In this document: in pieces, positions 9,553 through 20,722 of the stretch
How positions within the stretch are numbered: the first letter of the stretch is position 1
Layout of the letters: every line of letters begins with the position of its first letter
Origin: Lunularia cruciata
Taxonomy: Eukaryota; Streptophyta; Marchantiopsida; Lunulariales; Lunulariaceae
DNA: 64,000 bases
Assembly (NCBI GenBank): GCA_948567375.1
Contig: OX419757.1
Location: forward strand, 66,092,001 to 66,156,000
Reading direction: 5' to 3'
Notes under the pieces: model-generated
What the model saw: only the letters and a program-made list of their open reading frames with translations
Database searches by the model: none
Told to the model about the DNA's origin: nothing
Position numbers and translations under genes: made by a program

Positions 9553-9656
9553 CCAAAGCCAAAGCTCATGCTAGGCATTCAGAGTTTTCCCTCATTCAAG
9601 TGTCCCAATGTGAGTTTCCATTCTCCTATTTCTCTCCTCGGTTTTGGTCTTTTACA

Positions 9657-12600
9657 TGAATACTGAATAACATCATCCTGCGATTGCTCCACTTAAATAC
9701 TGAAGCAAACGGCAGACTTGCCTACCTAGGCACCGCTTCCTAACATTTTTTCCTACCTGCAGATCCCAAGTGTCAATTTATCTCTTCATATCTGCCTCTT
9801 CCTATCTCAAAATTGACTTTTATCCCAATCCGATGTCTACCTCATCATCGGCTTCCAAACCCGATGATCTTCTTATTACTTCACCTTCTTCGGGTATAGC
9901 TGATTCTACCAATTCCTTCACTAATTCTACTACTTCTACATTACAATCTACAATTGAGCTCATGGGTAATCCATCTACATCTTTATCTCCTGACCCACTC
10001 TTCTCTAAAGTGTCAATCATCAAGTCCGATGACACTTGTATTCCTACTTCTGCAACATTGGGTTTCGTCTCCACTGTCACACTATTCCGAATCTTCTCTA
10101 ACTACGAGTTGACTAAATCTAGTCTAAGACTAACATTGTTCTCTACATCTAACATTTTCCTATCTACGTGTTCCCTCAATCAAATCAATAAGGTGTTCAT
10201 GTCCACATCTTTGGCCTTTCTCTTCCGAGTTTCTTGCACAAGTAATTTCAACTCATGTAGGTGAGCTTCCTCCAATCTCCCTTCAGCCTCCATGCTTAAG
10301 ATTGCTCTTAACTATCTTGCTACTTCCCCTACTGATTCCGATGCATATCTTCAAGAGCGCTCCACCTTCAACTCCTCACGATACATCTTCAACTTGTCTT
10401 TGTATTCTGCAGCAAGCATCTTCTTCTCCTTTGCATATTGCGCGCTTTGTTGTTCCGCGCTCCTGACAAGTCCTCGCAATTGCTCTTCTTCTTCTTGCTC
10501 GGCTGCTAACTCTCTCTGCCATGCTTGATCTTTCGCTACTGCACTCTTCAACAAACTGTCCAACTCCTGCTCCATTACGATGTTCATCGCCTTCAAATGA
10601 ACATTCTCAATGCTCACATCACTCACTTCTTCCTTCATCTTGTTGAGCCACATCGCTTGTTCCTTAAATTCTCCGGCTCGCTTCTGCAATTCTTTTTCTT
10701 TTACTTTGCAGCTTTCTTGTAGCATGGTCAGCGTTTTCTTCCTCAAGCCTTCCTCCCTCCAAAGTCCTTCCACTTCCTTGCTTCTTCGGACTTGTTGCTC
10801 CTGCAACTCCTTCACTTCACTCAACAGATACTTCACCATCTGCAATTCATTCATCCCCTTCCTACGATCTTGGGGAATTACTCTCCGATGCTCCTTCAAC
10901 AGCTCCAGCAATGGTGTGACCACCTTTGTCAAATAGGATATCCCGCCAAAATTTTCTTCCTCTTCATTACCATCTTTGCTTGGAGTCTTCTCCTCCGTCA
11001 TCGGCTCCTTCATCTGAAGTCACGATCTTTGGATCTTCATCGTTTTGGCACTTTCTTTGTCTTGGCCTCTTGAACTTGGCCCTACGAGATTCTCTACTTT
11101 CTCTTCTAGCCTTGACTTGTTCACCACCATCGCCTGACAAGCCTCACTTACTGCTACCAATTGCTGGACCTTTGGCTCCCCATCACTATTGCTCCCAAAC
11201 TCCTCACTTTTCAATGTGAGCTCCTCTTCTTCCAATTCCTCCTCTTGCAACTCAATCTCTTCCCCAGACTCCAATCCCGATGATGCCTCTTTTACAATCT
11301 TCGTTGTCTTCAACATCAGCCGCAGAGTCTTCCTTTGCGTGGGAGGCGACCTTGCTTCTTTGGGTTTGCCACGTTTCTTTGTCTTTGGACTGGTAATTTC
11401 TTCGACTTTCCACTGTCCAGTCCTTGTGAAGTATTCGTCATTTGCTCAAAGATGCAGCATATACTAGCGCTCTTCCTTGTCTACTTCCCGTCGTAAATTG
11501 GGATGCATGTGAGATACCATACGATGACGCTCTTCTTTAATTAGTAAGTTCAGTCCAAAGTAGAAGTGGGTTGCGAATGGTGCAAAATAATGTGGTGGCG
11601 AGCCTATTCGCCAATTCACCACCATCTGCCTCGTTTGGTGGTGAAAGCACTTTGCCCAATTTATTGGAGCTCCTGCAAACATCTGATGGAAGAAGACAGC
11701 TTGCTGCATGTTCACGTAGGTGATTTGTTTTGGCTTGAACATGGCCATCATCACCCCCACAATACTTCTTCGGATCAGATCCCGATAGGACTCCACCTTG
11801 TAGCCATTCATGGTTCTTGGAGCAAAGAATGAATTGCAGATCTCCGCCGTCTCCTCTGTAGCATCACACTTCCGATAGAAGGTGATCCCCGTTGGTTCTC
11901 CTGCTTCTCTTCCCAATACTAACTTCCAATCCAACTCAGTCCATCAAGCCGGATTGCCTCTCTTCCCTTCCACCTTGGGACCCTCCTCACAATTACTGGC
12001 AGTGATCTCTGCCATCACTCTCGGGAAACTGAAATTCCAATTCCATGCTAAAAAAGTAATATGAAGTCTAATCAAGACTTTGATTCTAGCTACTACATCT
12101 ACCCTTTGGATTGTAAAACCTCACACCGCCAGCGCATTGGCCACCTTCTTTGCCATGATCTGTTCTCTTGTTCTACGATGTTGGAAGATAAGACCCTCTC
12201 CTGGACAAGACACTCTAACTCCCTCAGGGTTTCGGAAAATCTCACTCTCAATGGGCTTCCAGACACGCATTACTGCATGGCGACTACTCAAAGGAATTGG
12301 AAATTTACTCAAAGTATTCAACTTTTCCTTGCACAATCGCAATTTTATATTACCCCAAATCGTAGTCATTCTTCAGTCGATTTTGGCTGTGAATTTCTCT
12401 CTTTTGTGTGCAATTCTCGGTCATTGTCAAGACATGCTTCTTCTGCCCCAGCCGTTTCTTGAAATGTACTTTCTTGCCACGTGCAAAGGTTGTTAAATGG
12501 TCTTTGTCTCTCCTGCATCTTCCAACCCAAAGACGGTGATCTTTGGACTTTTTCCGGTGTACTTCTCTTCCGAGTATCTCCATCATCGGATCTGATGTCA

Positions 12601-12723
12601 TCTTCTTTGGATTTCCTCCAAAGTTACTTCTGTCCATTCTTTGTCCGCAATTTGACTTTCAGTGCTTACTTTGTCTCTTAAACACAACTAACCATAGAAA
12701 AACAAAAAAATGTGGGTACCACA
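9657..12723 (-). mobile_element. Copy C: decayed, truncated ORF-bearing LTR
   Basis: The right edge tgtgggtaccaca (12711-12723) is the family terminus. On the left, tgaatactgaataac onward aligns with the region after 27480 in the element 4 LTR, so the first 600 bases of the LTR are displaced by element 2. The copy is strongly diverged from the others but keeps the same order of coding blocks. It is inserted in the methyltransferase unit, which resumes at 12724. Confidence 0.72.
9820..12070 (-). pseudogene. LTR-encoded coiled-coil protein, copy C (broken)
   Basis: Minus-strand pieces in order are 11464-11934, 11020-11316, 10351-11013 and 9820-10080. The first has the conserved globular domain: NGYKVESY, QAVFFH, PINWAKCFHHQTRQMV, FATHFYFGLNLL and MVSHMHP. 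The second is acidic. The third is a 220-residue coiled coil rich in Glu, Lys, Gln and Leu. The fourth is the C-terminal tail. Compared with 29384-31774, the globular domain aligns over about 120 residues without a gap, with roughly half or more positions identical by eye. Constraint on protein sequence is the simplest explanation. Frames are now shifted between pieces. Confidence 0.7.
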
Positions 12724-12913
12724 ACTCTCCCTAGTAGCTATTGGGTGTGTCCCAAGAATACCATGTCCACTTGGTCCATTGCCCCCAGCATGTGCGTAAA
12801 TCGTCTCGATAGGCACATGGCTCACAAGTGTCCGAGTGGTGATGCCTATCAAGCACATCCTATGCTGCTCTGCCAAGCCAAGGCTCACAATCCAGGTCAA
12901 ACAGTTCAGGTCC
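12724..12913 (-). pseudogene. C-terminal end of the retroelement DNA methyltransferase
   Basis: The minus-strand frame here (LTWIVSLGLAEQ and onward) follows directly on the motif X sequence LGQAMD, which ends at 20723-20726 on the other side of element 3. Removing element 3 and one gtcc copy restores a single frame. The segment ends at 12723/12724, where copy C is inserted. It is the tail of the methyltransferase polypeptide. The part past about residue 15 has no motif I recognise. Confidence 0.68.
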
Positions 12914-13607
12914 TATAACACCCATTTGTGCATGTGTGTGATATTATGATATTTAGTTTGGTATTACAAGTACTTAAGAGATATTATTTATATAGAGATA
13001 AAGGGTGGTTCTATATTAGTCATGGTTAGCTAAATTTAGTCATAGCTAAGATAAAGGGGACCTTACTTTAGAGGAAGTAGAAAAGATGAGCACCACTATT
13101 TTGGATTTTAGTGTGTTGACTTGGTATTATTCCTAGGTGTTTGGCTTTGAGGAAAGACTTGAGAACTCTTGGGCCCGCAAGCCTTTTTGTTTTGGATTCT
13201 TCTTTAGTCCAAGGATAGCCCATGTGAAGGAATCCTTGACTTAGTGGTTGGGTCAAGATAAGACCACATGCTTAGGGGAATATGCCCATGTGAATGGATA
13301 TTCCTTTCTACTTTTTGACTTTATTTGACTTTTAGTCTAGTAACTTGAGTTACTACGGTAATTAGTAACTTTGGTACGTAATTATTTCACAAGTTTATAA
13401 ACAAGGGGTGATGAGGTACTCATCATCCTTTCATTTGCAACTATCTCTCTCTCTCATTGAGTTCTCTAGTGAGCAATGTCTTGAGTCTTGAAGTGTTAGC
13501 CTTGGAGGAGTATGATGGAGTTGGGGTTCCTTGCCTTCTTAGTCCATGGTGTGCTACCATAATAGCCATCAGAGGTTCATCCTGAGTGAGAGACAGGACG
13601 GCTCACA
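12914..13607 (+). repeat. 5' LTR of element 3 (694 bp)
   Basis: It begins TATAACACCC and ends GGCTCACA. The related solo LTR at 35207-35899 reads TGTAACACCC, so a G-to-A change is shared by both LTRs of this element and predates insertion. A short ctctctct run lies near 13445. Confidence 0.92.
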
Positions 13608-13611
13608 TTTT

Positions 13612-13629
13612 TGGTTCCGTTGCCGGGAC
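13612..13629 (+). other. Primer-binding site, tRNA-Asp-like (element 3)
   Basis: TGGTTCCGTTGCCGGGACC resembles the tRNA-Asp-type site used by many plant Athila/Tat elements (TGGCGCCGTTGCCGGGG), differing at two early positions and near the end. It starts four bases inside the LTR edge. Confidence 0.75.
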
Positions 13630-13648
13630 CTCTTTAGAAGGTAAGATA

Positions 13649-13819
13649 ATGTTCCGCATTCAATTCTACATTAGGCAGAAGGAGGCTATGAGAGCTCACT
13701 TGGAGAGAACATTAGGAGAAGAGAGGGCTGAACTTATGTTAGAGAACCAAGATCCATTTGTATACCCTGTAGTTCATTATGATGTCTTTGAGGTGATTTT
13801 GTACATCTTGTACACATGA
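13649..13819 (+). CDS. Small leader ORF of element 3 (56 aa), unknown function
   Basis: I chose the ATG at 13649 because upstream codons overlap the LTR and primer site. The product starts MFRIQFYIRQKEAMR, has LGEER in the middle and ends with PVVHYDVFEVILYIL. It aligns with the two leader ORFs of element 1 (4941-5162 and 4733-4936) even though the two elements belong to different gypsy lineages. A consensus-like splice donor, AG/GTAAGA at 13639-13646, lies just before the ATG, so the ORF may sit in a leader intron. Function unknown. Confidence 0.5.
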   Translation: MFRIQFYIRQKEAMRAHLERTLGEERAELMLENQDPFVYPVVHYDVFEVILYILYT

Positions 13820-14489
13820 GAGGAATTGGAGAGATTGTGTGAGGTGGATTGCAGATATTGGGGATTAACGCGATTTTGGGCAAAATCTCAAGTTTGAGAT
13901 CTGGACTTGAAATTTCTACACATGATAGTTTGGATTATCTTTCAGTTATCACACTTGAAATTATTGTGAGAGCTTCTATGTGCATTGGGCTAGAATTTTT
14001 GAAAGTTGATAGGTTAAAGTGCTCCTGCAACTGCATGCTCTTTAGAAAATTGTACAGAGTCTGCCATTTCTTCAATTTTCACTCAATTGCCCTGAAATTC
14101 TCCAATAAAATTTAGTTTTGTATCCTACTTACTGCCACAAAAATTAGAGAGAGATCGTTCTTGCACATGGAGTTATGAGTTTTTGAAGTGAGGGAGGTGG
14201 TTTTCAGACCAAATCTGAAATATGTGTGCTGAATAGAAAGGTGTCTAGGCCAAATGGCTTAATGAAAAGATCTGAAATTTTTGTAGGGAGGGACGCCCTA
14301 GAGTTGTGATCAAGTGTGAAAAATTTCAGAGGACTGTGACATAGTGTTTGGGAGATTTGAGTGACATTGTGAGGAAGGGTCAATTCTGTGGAGTGGAGAT
14401 CTCATGCATGAGAAGTTTGAGATTAACAAAAAGCATGTTTGAGTGTTTAGATTCATCTTGGGAACATAGAGGGTCATCAAGAGTGGAAA
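13820..14489 (+). other. Leader of element 3 without a recognised gene
   Basis: Between the micro-ORF and the next ORF there are about 670 bases with only short chance frames. It is presumably untranslated leader with packaging signals, which I cannot locate from sequence alone. Confidence 0.5.
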
Positions 14490-14939
14490 TTGAGATTATG
14501 CAAGGTTCCCCAAGGGTTTGAGGTGATTTTAGTGGTGGATTTAAGGAAAAGAGAGTTTACAATAGAATTTGAAGAGAGTGTTGAGAGGATCCAAAAACAT
14601 ACACCATTTGGAGGAAAGAGTGAATCTAAGTGCTTTCTGTGTGGAGAGAAGGGATATAAGGCAAGTTCATGTCCATTGACCTTTAAGACCAAGAGATTGA
14701 GGGAAAGGAGAGGCTTACTTGACTTGGGTTTGCATGTTGGACCTTCTTCACCAAGATTAGGAGGGAGAAGATCTAAGACCAAGGAGTTATGTGAGGTTTG
14801 TGGAGTTGAAGGACTTCCAAAAGGACATGAGTGTAATGGAGTAAAATCACTTTTGGAGACTTTGGTGAAGGATCTTGGAGAGAGTCTCAGTACAGCTATA
14901 GAAATACTACCACCTTCATCAGCTAGTTCTCAAGATTAG
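14490..14939 (+). CDS. Extra zinc-knuckle ORF upstream of gag in element 3 (149 aa)
   Basis: This intact frame lies before gag and in addition to it. The N-terminal part (VPQGFEVILVVDL, then TIEFEESVE) followed by KCFLCGEKGYKASSCP resembles the knuckle domain that follows DUF4283-type folds in plant LINE ORF1 proteins. The expected His of the knuckle is Tyr here. A second cluster, CEVCGVEGLPKGHEC, follows. The family assignment is tentative. RNA binding is the likely role. Some Tat-lineage elements carry an extra ORF before gag, which fits. It could instead be a captured fragment. Confidence 0.55.
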   Translation: MRLCKVPQGFEVILVVDLRKREFTIEFEESVERIQKHTPFGGKSESKCFLCGEKGYKASSCPLTFKTKRLRERRGLLDLGLHVGPSSPRLGGRRSKTKELCEVCGVEGLPKGHECNGVKSLLETLVKDLGESLSTAIEILPPSSASSQD

Positions 14940-15177
14940 TGATGGAGATAATCTTTCAACTTATGGATAAATTATCCATGAGGGTTCAATTAATATGCAC
15001 TCTAGGATTTGATGTTGCTATAGAAATTTTGGAGCAACCTGAACCTTTTGTATTCCCTAGGATGGATTACTCTCTCAAATGGTGTTAGTCATGTATATAC
15101 TCTATTAGTTATAGAGTGATAGGAAAGAAAAGAGAAAAAGAAAAATTGAGAGAAAAGAAAGATAGTGAGAGGTTAAG

Positions 15178-15940
15178 ATGGGGAAACTTCCGGTTTTCTT
15201 TGGCAAGGATGGAGAAGATGTGGAGGCCTTTGTGAGAGACTTCAAGAGAGCTTGCATAGGAAACATGAGAGGAGGAAGAATGAGTGGGCCTCATTATTAC
15301 CATATTTCTTTGAGGATGCAGCACTACGTGGTATGAGTCAGAATACCAAAAGAGAGAGAGGAGAGATGGAGAAGACGAGTTTTGGGAGACTTTGACTTCA
15401 GCACTCATTGAGAACTTTCTTCCTGATGAGAGTTATGAGAGATTGATGAGTGAGGTTACATTTCTCAAGCAAGGAGATGGAGAGAAAAAGAGAGTTTATG
15501 TGGAAAGAGTGGAAAAGTTAGAGGGAAGATTTTGCATAGTGTTGAGGAAGGGTGGAGATGATGTGGAGACTACAATGATTGGCATAGGGGCCATGCTCAC
15601 CAAGAATTTTTTGGGAGGGTTGAGACCACAAATTAGAAGCAAGGTGAGATATGAGAAACCTTCTTCCAAGGTGGAAGCTATCAAGATTGCAATTCGTATG
15701 GAGGAGAGTTTGGAAGGGGATGAGAGTGATTTGGTGGTGAAGGAGGTTGTGCATCCTCCTCAAGGCTACAATTATGGTGGAACTTCTGATACTTTGGTGA
15801 CAACGGTTGCACCACAAGTAGTAGTCCAATTCTCGCAGCTCCACCAAAGGATCCACTTCAAACCATCACAGAACAACTTGTGGATCTCAAGATCAATGTG
15901 GTGCAACTATGGGAGAAGAGAGAGGTGGATCAGAATGTAG
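15178..15940 (+). pseudogene. Element 3 gag, N-terminal and capsid part
   Basis: Translation starts at 15178 with MGKLPVFFGKDGEDVEAFV, the typical opening of a retrotransposon capsid domain. The frame is lost near 15280-15390 and resumes at 15392 through 15940, with LPDESYERLMSEV, LKQGDGEKKRVYVERVEKL and LRPQIRSKV, all capsid-like. The nucleocapsid knuckle lies in the next frame after 15880. At least two frameshifts separate the pieces. Confidence 0.8.
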
Positions 15941-17502
15941 GGAGAGGGCCTAGGAGTTATAGAAACTATCCATATAAAGGAGTTCAACCAGCCAACAATT
16001 TCAATGATAGAAATTGTTTTGGTTGTGGAGGAAGAGGCCATATCCAAAGGAATTGCCCAAATTCCACTTACCATGGAGGAAGGGGTTATGAGGGAGCCAA
16101 TAGAGGGAAAGAGGGTGGTAGTGAAACCCAAGTGGCTCCTAATCCAAACAAAGGTAAGGAGATAGCATCCATAGATCTGGTGGAGAGCAAGTATGAGAAG
16201 GGAGAGTGCTCAAACTCCAAGAGTCTTAATTTGGAGCTTTTGGCACAAGAGAAGAAGAGAGCTTGTTTTGCAGAGGATGCTCAGTCTTCTCAAGGATTTA
16301 CTCCAAGCAAGGATACTCCTATGTCTACTAGGAGCACTTGCACCTCAACACCATCAACAACAAAGACTCCAAGGAAGAAGTTGGAGATGGAGGATTTCTT
16401 GATTTCAAAGCAACAATGGAACTACAATGTGTTGGAGGATGTTGGTAGTCACAAGGCTAACATCATAGTGGGCCAATTGATTGCTTTGAACCCTACCTTG
16501 AGAAAGGAGCTTAGAGGTGGTTTGAGTTCTACAAGGAGCAAGAGGAAAAAGAAGGCAAAAGTTCCAATATCAATGGGGGTGGTGGATGCCAAGCCAGCAC
16601 CATGGGAGGCTTGTGAATACGCCTCCAAGATTGATGTGAGAGTGAATGGTCACAACATCAAGGATGCATTGGTTGATGGAGGATCAGCAGTAAATGCCAT
16701 GTTAGAAAGGTTGATGAAGAAGTTGGGTATGATACCCTCAAGACCTTCAACATTTGTGGTGAGCATGGCAAACAAGCAACAAGTTAAACAAGTAGGGGTG
16801 ATGGATAAAGTGGTAGTTTCAGTTATGGGAGTTCAAAATCTCATGACTTTCCAAGTCTTGAAGGATTCAAGCTATGACTTACTTCTTGGGAGGCCATGGT
16901 TGAGAGCAGCATGCACAACTGATCGATGGCACAAAGGGTACTTAAGGATTGGGCCATTAAACCATAGAAACACAATTCTTGTGACTAACACCACCAACAC
17001 TTCACATTCAGATATACCATCTTCCGATTATTGGGAATCAGATTCTGAAGAAGGAGCTTTAGGTGTGGACACAAGCATGGAAGGGGAGACTTTCACGGAG
17101 GAGGATGAATCTGAATTTGATTCAAATGTGTATCCTTTGTGTGCTATGGATTTTGCACCTAAGCCAAAGGTTTTGAAGGACCCAGACAAATCACCATTGA
17201 CACTTGAGGAGGTAGAGAGAAGGTTAGCTACCCTCAAGTATGGCCCAAATGTTACCAAGGAGGAGAAGGTGAGATTTGAGGGGATTTTCCGCAAGTTCAT
17301 CCATGTGTTTGCTTTTAGTTACAAGGATTTGAAGGAAGTCACCTTGGAGGAGCACAAGATAGAGGTGGAGTCACATGCAAGACCAATCCGCCAAAAGCAA
17401 CATCGCATTAGCCCACCAATATCCTTGGTTGTGAAGGAGGAGATTGATAAGCTCAAGGAGGCTAGATTTATCTTTGAGGTGGAGAATTCAGAATGGGTGT
17501 AA
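15880..17502 (+). pseudogene. Element 3 nucleocapsid, protease and RT N-terminus
   Basis: The frame begins in the end of gag with a perfect knuckle CFGCGGRGHIQRNC, followed by a charged linker. Protease follows near 16650 (DALVDGGSAVNAML, active-site D-G-G in place of D-S/T-G) with a LLLGRPWL block downstream. The frame then enters the RT N-terminus (RPIRQKQHRISP, EIDKLKEARFI). It ends at a TAA at 17500-17502 exactly where SEWVSPIV is expected, so the stop is a point mutation (Ser codon to TAA). The same frame continues beyond. Confidence 0.85.
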
Positions 17503-18777
17503 CCAATTGTCATTGTGAAGAAAAAGAATGGCAAGCTTCGGGTATGTGTGGATTACAAGAAGCTCAATGCTGTTACCAAGAAGGACTACTACCCATTGCC
17601 ATTCATTGATGAGATCTTGGAGGAGGTTGCAGGTCATGAGAGGTACAGTTTTGGAGATGGTTATAGTGGATATAACCAAATCAAGATTGCACCAGAGCAT
17701 CAATAACTCACCACATTCACCACACCTTGGGGAACTTACGCTTTCAAGGTCATGCCTTTTGGGCTTTGTAATGCTCTAGCCACATTCCAACGGTTCATGA
17801 ACAAGGTATTTGAACCTTTCATTGGGAAATTTGTGAGAGACTTCATTGATGACTTTTGTGTCTATGGGAGCAAGGAGGAGCACTTTGAGCACCTAATCAA
17901 AGTCTTGCAATGCTTGGATGAGGCAAATGCATCACTCAACCTAGAGAAGTGCATTTTTGAGTGTGAAGAAGGTCTACTTTTGGGGCACATCATCTCCAAG
18001 GATGGAATATCAATTGATCTTGAGAAGGTGAGGAAAATCTCATACCTTCCATTCCCTTCAAGCTTGACAAAGTTACACCAATTCTTGGGGATGGTTGGAT
18101 ACTATAGGAGGTTCATCTTCTCATTTTCCAACAAGGCTTATGCATTGATCATCTACATGAAGAAGGGTGTAGATTACATGGTGATTTTGGAAGACAAGGA
18201 GGCTCTCAAAGCTTTTGAGGAGCTCAAGCAATCCCTTGTTGTAGCTCCAATTCTTGCTAAACCTGATTGGAGTAAGCCGTTCATCCTCTACACTGATGCT
18301 TTTAATGTAGCTATAGGATGCACTCTTAGTCAATTAGACCAAGATGGGCATGATCATCCAATAGCTTATGCTAGTATGCAGATGGTTTCAACAGAGAACT
18401 ACTTTGTCACAGAGAGAGAAGGGTTGGCAGTGATCTTTGGTCTCAAGAAGTTTAGACACTACTTGATTGGAGGGAAAGCCACCATTGTCATGGATCACAA
18501 GGCTTTGAAGTACATCTTCAACAAGCCTAATGTTGAAGGGAGACTAGCAAGGTGGATGATACTCTTATCTGAGTATGACTACAACATTGAGGATAGGCCA
18601 GGAAAGAAACATGCAAATGCTGAGTTGTTATCTAGAGCCTATGATCATGATGGAGATGAGCCAATGGATGATTCCTTCCCGGATGAGGAGCTCATGACAA
18701 TCTCAATCACCCAAGAGGTCCCAATGGAGTACAAGGAGATTGTGGATTTTGTGACAAGAGGAAGGGATGCATGCTAG
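17503..18777 (+). pseudogene. Element 3 reverse transcriptase and RNase H
   Basis: In the same frame as the protease and after the TAA at 17500, RT continues with KKKNGKLRVCVDYKKLN, YPLPFIDEIL and DGYSGYNQIKI. A second in-frame TAA at 17704-17706 follows EHQ. Then come MPFGLCNALATFQRFM and the catalytic FIDD in DFIDDFCVYG. The thumb has FLGMVGYYRRF. RNase H follows with YTDAF, EREGLAVIFGLKKFRHYL and MDHKALKYIFNK. The ANAELLSR block has Glu where Asp is usual. Two stop codons are the only breaks over more than 1200 bases. Confidence 0.9.
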
Positions 18778-19983
18778 GGAGAGGAAGGCCCTTGCAGCAA
18801 GATCTAGACCTTACACAATGGTGGAGGATATTCTTTTTCACCAAGGAGCAGATGGCCTACTTCAAAGAGCAGTGGGTAAGGAAGAGTCTATCCTACTCAT
18901 AAAGGAATTTCATGAAGGTTTAGTATGTGGAGGACACTTTGCAAGAAAGTTGATTGCTTTCAAGATTCTAGATGCAGGTTACCATTGGAGAGGGATTTTC
19001 AAGGATTGTCTTGATTATTGCAAAACTTGTCATGTTTGTCAAGCTTTTGCTAGAAAGTATACATCCACTCCACCACTTAGATCAATTCCATTGCTAGGAC
19101 CTTTTGAGAAGTGGGGAATTGATTTTGTAGGTCCTCTCAATAGAACCCCAAGGAACAATCAGTACATTGTGGTAGTTACTGATTACCTTACCAAGTGGGT
19201 TGAGGCTAGACCATTGAGGGACAAGAATGAAGATGAAGTGGGTAGATTTCTTTATGAATGCATTATCACTAGGTTTGGATGCCCTTTGGAGTTGGTTTTT
19301 GATAGAGGAGGAGAGTTTACAAGAAGCATTACTATAGCCATGCTACGACATTTCTCTATCACACATAGAGTAACTACATCTTATAAGCCAAATTCCAATG
19401 GCTTGGCAGAGAGAACCAATCAGACCTTGTGCATGATGTTGGCCAAAGATGCAGAAATGGAGGGGGCTAAACATCATTGGGACAAGAGGATTCATGCAGT
19501 TTTGTGGGAGTATATGACAACCATGAAGACTTCCACCAAATATTCTCCATTTCAATTGGTATATGGTATTGAGTCTACCCTACCTATTCACTTTGATCTT
19601 CCTACCTTCCAAAGCATTCATAGGAGATTGAAGAAAGCACAAGGAGGTGATGCAAAGAAGTCAAGGAAGGATCAACTCATGGAGTTGGAAGAGGCAAGAG
19701 CAGTTGCTATGGTTCAAGTGGAGCAAGCCCAAAGGAAACAAAGGAGAGCTATGACAAGAGGCAAGGCAAGAAGAAGGTGGAGCCTTTCAAGGAAGGTGAT
19801 TGGGTAATGTTGTTTGATTCCATTTGATTCAAGAGAGTGCAAAAGAAGTTTTTGCCTAAGTACTTTGGACCTTTCATAGTGGAGAAGATGTGGAGCAATT
19901 ACACCTATGATCTCAAGGAGTTGGGAAGAAGACAGTTTGATAGGATTAACCATGATAAGTTGAAGATGTACCATAGAAGGTAG
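18767..19983 (+). pseudogene. Element 3 integrase
   Basis: This frame overlaps the RNase H frame by about ten bases in a +1 position, so a frameshift separates them. The zinc-binding domain ends CKTCHVC. The core shows all three catalytic residues: Asp in WGIDFVGPL, Asp in VFDRGGEF, Glu in GLAERTNQTL. The C-terminus after 19807 needs another shift and contains GDWVMLFDS and KYFGPFIVEK (GPF motif), ending near 19983. No chromodomain follows. The catalytic core looks intact. Confidence 0.88.
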
Positions 19984-20018
19984 AGAGACCTTCACTTTGA
20001 GGACAAAGTGAAAACTTA

Positions 20019-20031
20019 GTCCGGGGGTAAA
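20019..20031 (+). other. Polypurine tract of element 3
   Basis: agtccgggggtaa lies directly before the 3' LTR start at 20032, in the position of the plus-strand primer. Confidence 0.65.
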
Positions 20032-20722
20032 TATAACACCCATTTGTGTATGTGTGTGGTATTATGATATTTAGCTTGGTATTACAAGTACTTAAGAGAT
20101 ATTATTTATATAGAGATAAAGGGTGGTTCTATATTAGTCATGGTTAGCTAAATTTAGTCATAGCTAAGATAAAGGGGACCTTACTTTAGAGGAAGTAGAA
20201 AAGATGAGCACCACTATTTTGGATTTAGTGTGTTGACTTGGTATTATTCCTAGGTGTTTGGCTTTGAGGAAAGACTTGAGAACTCTTGGGCCCAGAAGCC
20301 TTTTTGTTTTGGAGTCTTCTTTAGTCCAAGGATAGCCCATGTGAAGGAATCCTTGACTTAGTGGTTGGGTCAAGATAAGATCACATGCTTAGGGGAATAT
20401 GCCCATGTGAATGGATATTCCTTTTTACTTTTTGACTTTACTTGACTTTTAATCTAGTAACTTGAGTTACTACGGTAATTAGTAACTTTGGTACATAATT
20501 ATTTCACAAGTATATAAACAAGGGGTGAGGAGGTACTCATCATCCTTTCATTTGCAACTATCTCTCTCTCATTGAGTTCCCTAGTGAGCAATGTCTTGAG
20601 TCTTGAAGTGTTAACCTTGGAGGAGTATGATGGAGTTGGGGTTCCTTGCCTTCTTAGTCCATGGTACGCTACCATAATAGCCATCAGAGGTTCATCCTGA
20701 GTGAGAGACAGGCCGGCTCACA
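20032..20722 (+). repeat. 3' LTR of element 3 (691 bp)
   Basis: It matches 12914-13607 with about 20 differences I can count by eye, including one-base and two-base indels. It ends GGCTCACA at 20722, followed by the target copy gtcc. Confidence 0.92.

Larger units (their letters stand above)
8100..9656 (+). mobile_element. Element 2: 3' part of a Ty3/gypsy chromovirus
   Basis: Plus-strand order is integrase core, integrase C-terminus, chromodomain and 3' LTR (9213-9656). It begins abruptly at the family-D LTR edge (8099/8100), and the rest lies to the left outside the window. It is the same family as element 5 (50202-54719) and the fragments at 44480-45838 and 46052-46600. On its right it sits inside copy C of the ORF-bearing LTR. 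Confidence 0.85.
9213..9656 (+). repeat. 3' LTR of element 2 (444 bp)
   Basis: The LTR runs from TGTAACAATATGG at 9213 to TTTTACA at 9656, preceded by a purine-rich GACGGTGGAA tract. Copies or parts of this LTR are at 45493-45838 (minus), 46052-46463, 50202-50385 and 54295-54719. The U3 region is dominated by GAAGCTTC and TTCTAGAA words, followed by a TATA box at 9545-9552. Confidence 0.88.
12914..20722 (+). mobile_element. Element 3: near-complete Ty3/gypsy element, Athila/Tat-like
   Basis: It has 5' LTR 12914-13607, a tRNA-Asp-like primer site, a leader micro-ORF, an extra zinc-knuckle ORF, gag, protease, RT, RNase H, integrase, a polypurine tract and 3' LTR 20032-20722. Flanking gtcc occurs at 12910-12913 and 20723-20726, a 4-bp target duplication. 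I count about 20 differences between the LTRs by eye over some 690 bases, so the insertion is fairly recent. The RT reads FIDDFCVYG and there is no chromodomain, which places it near the Athila/Tat side of plant gypsy elements. Confidence 0.9.
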
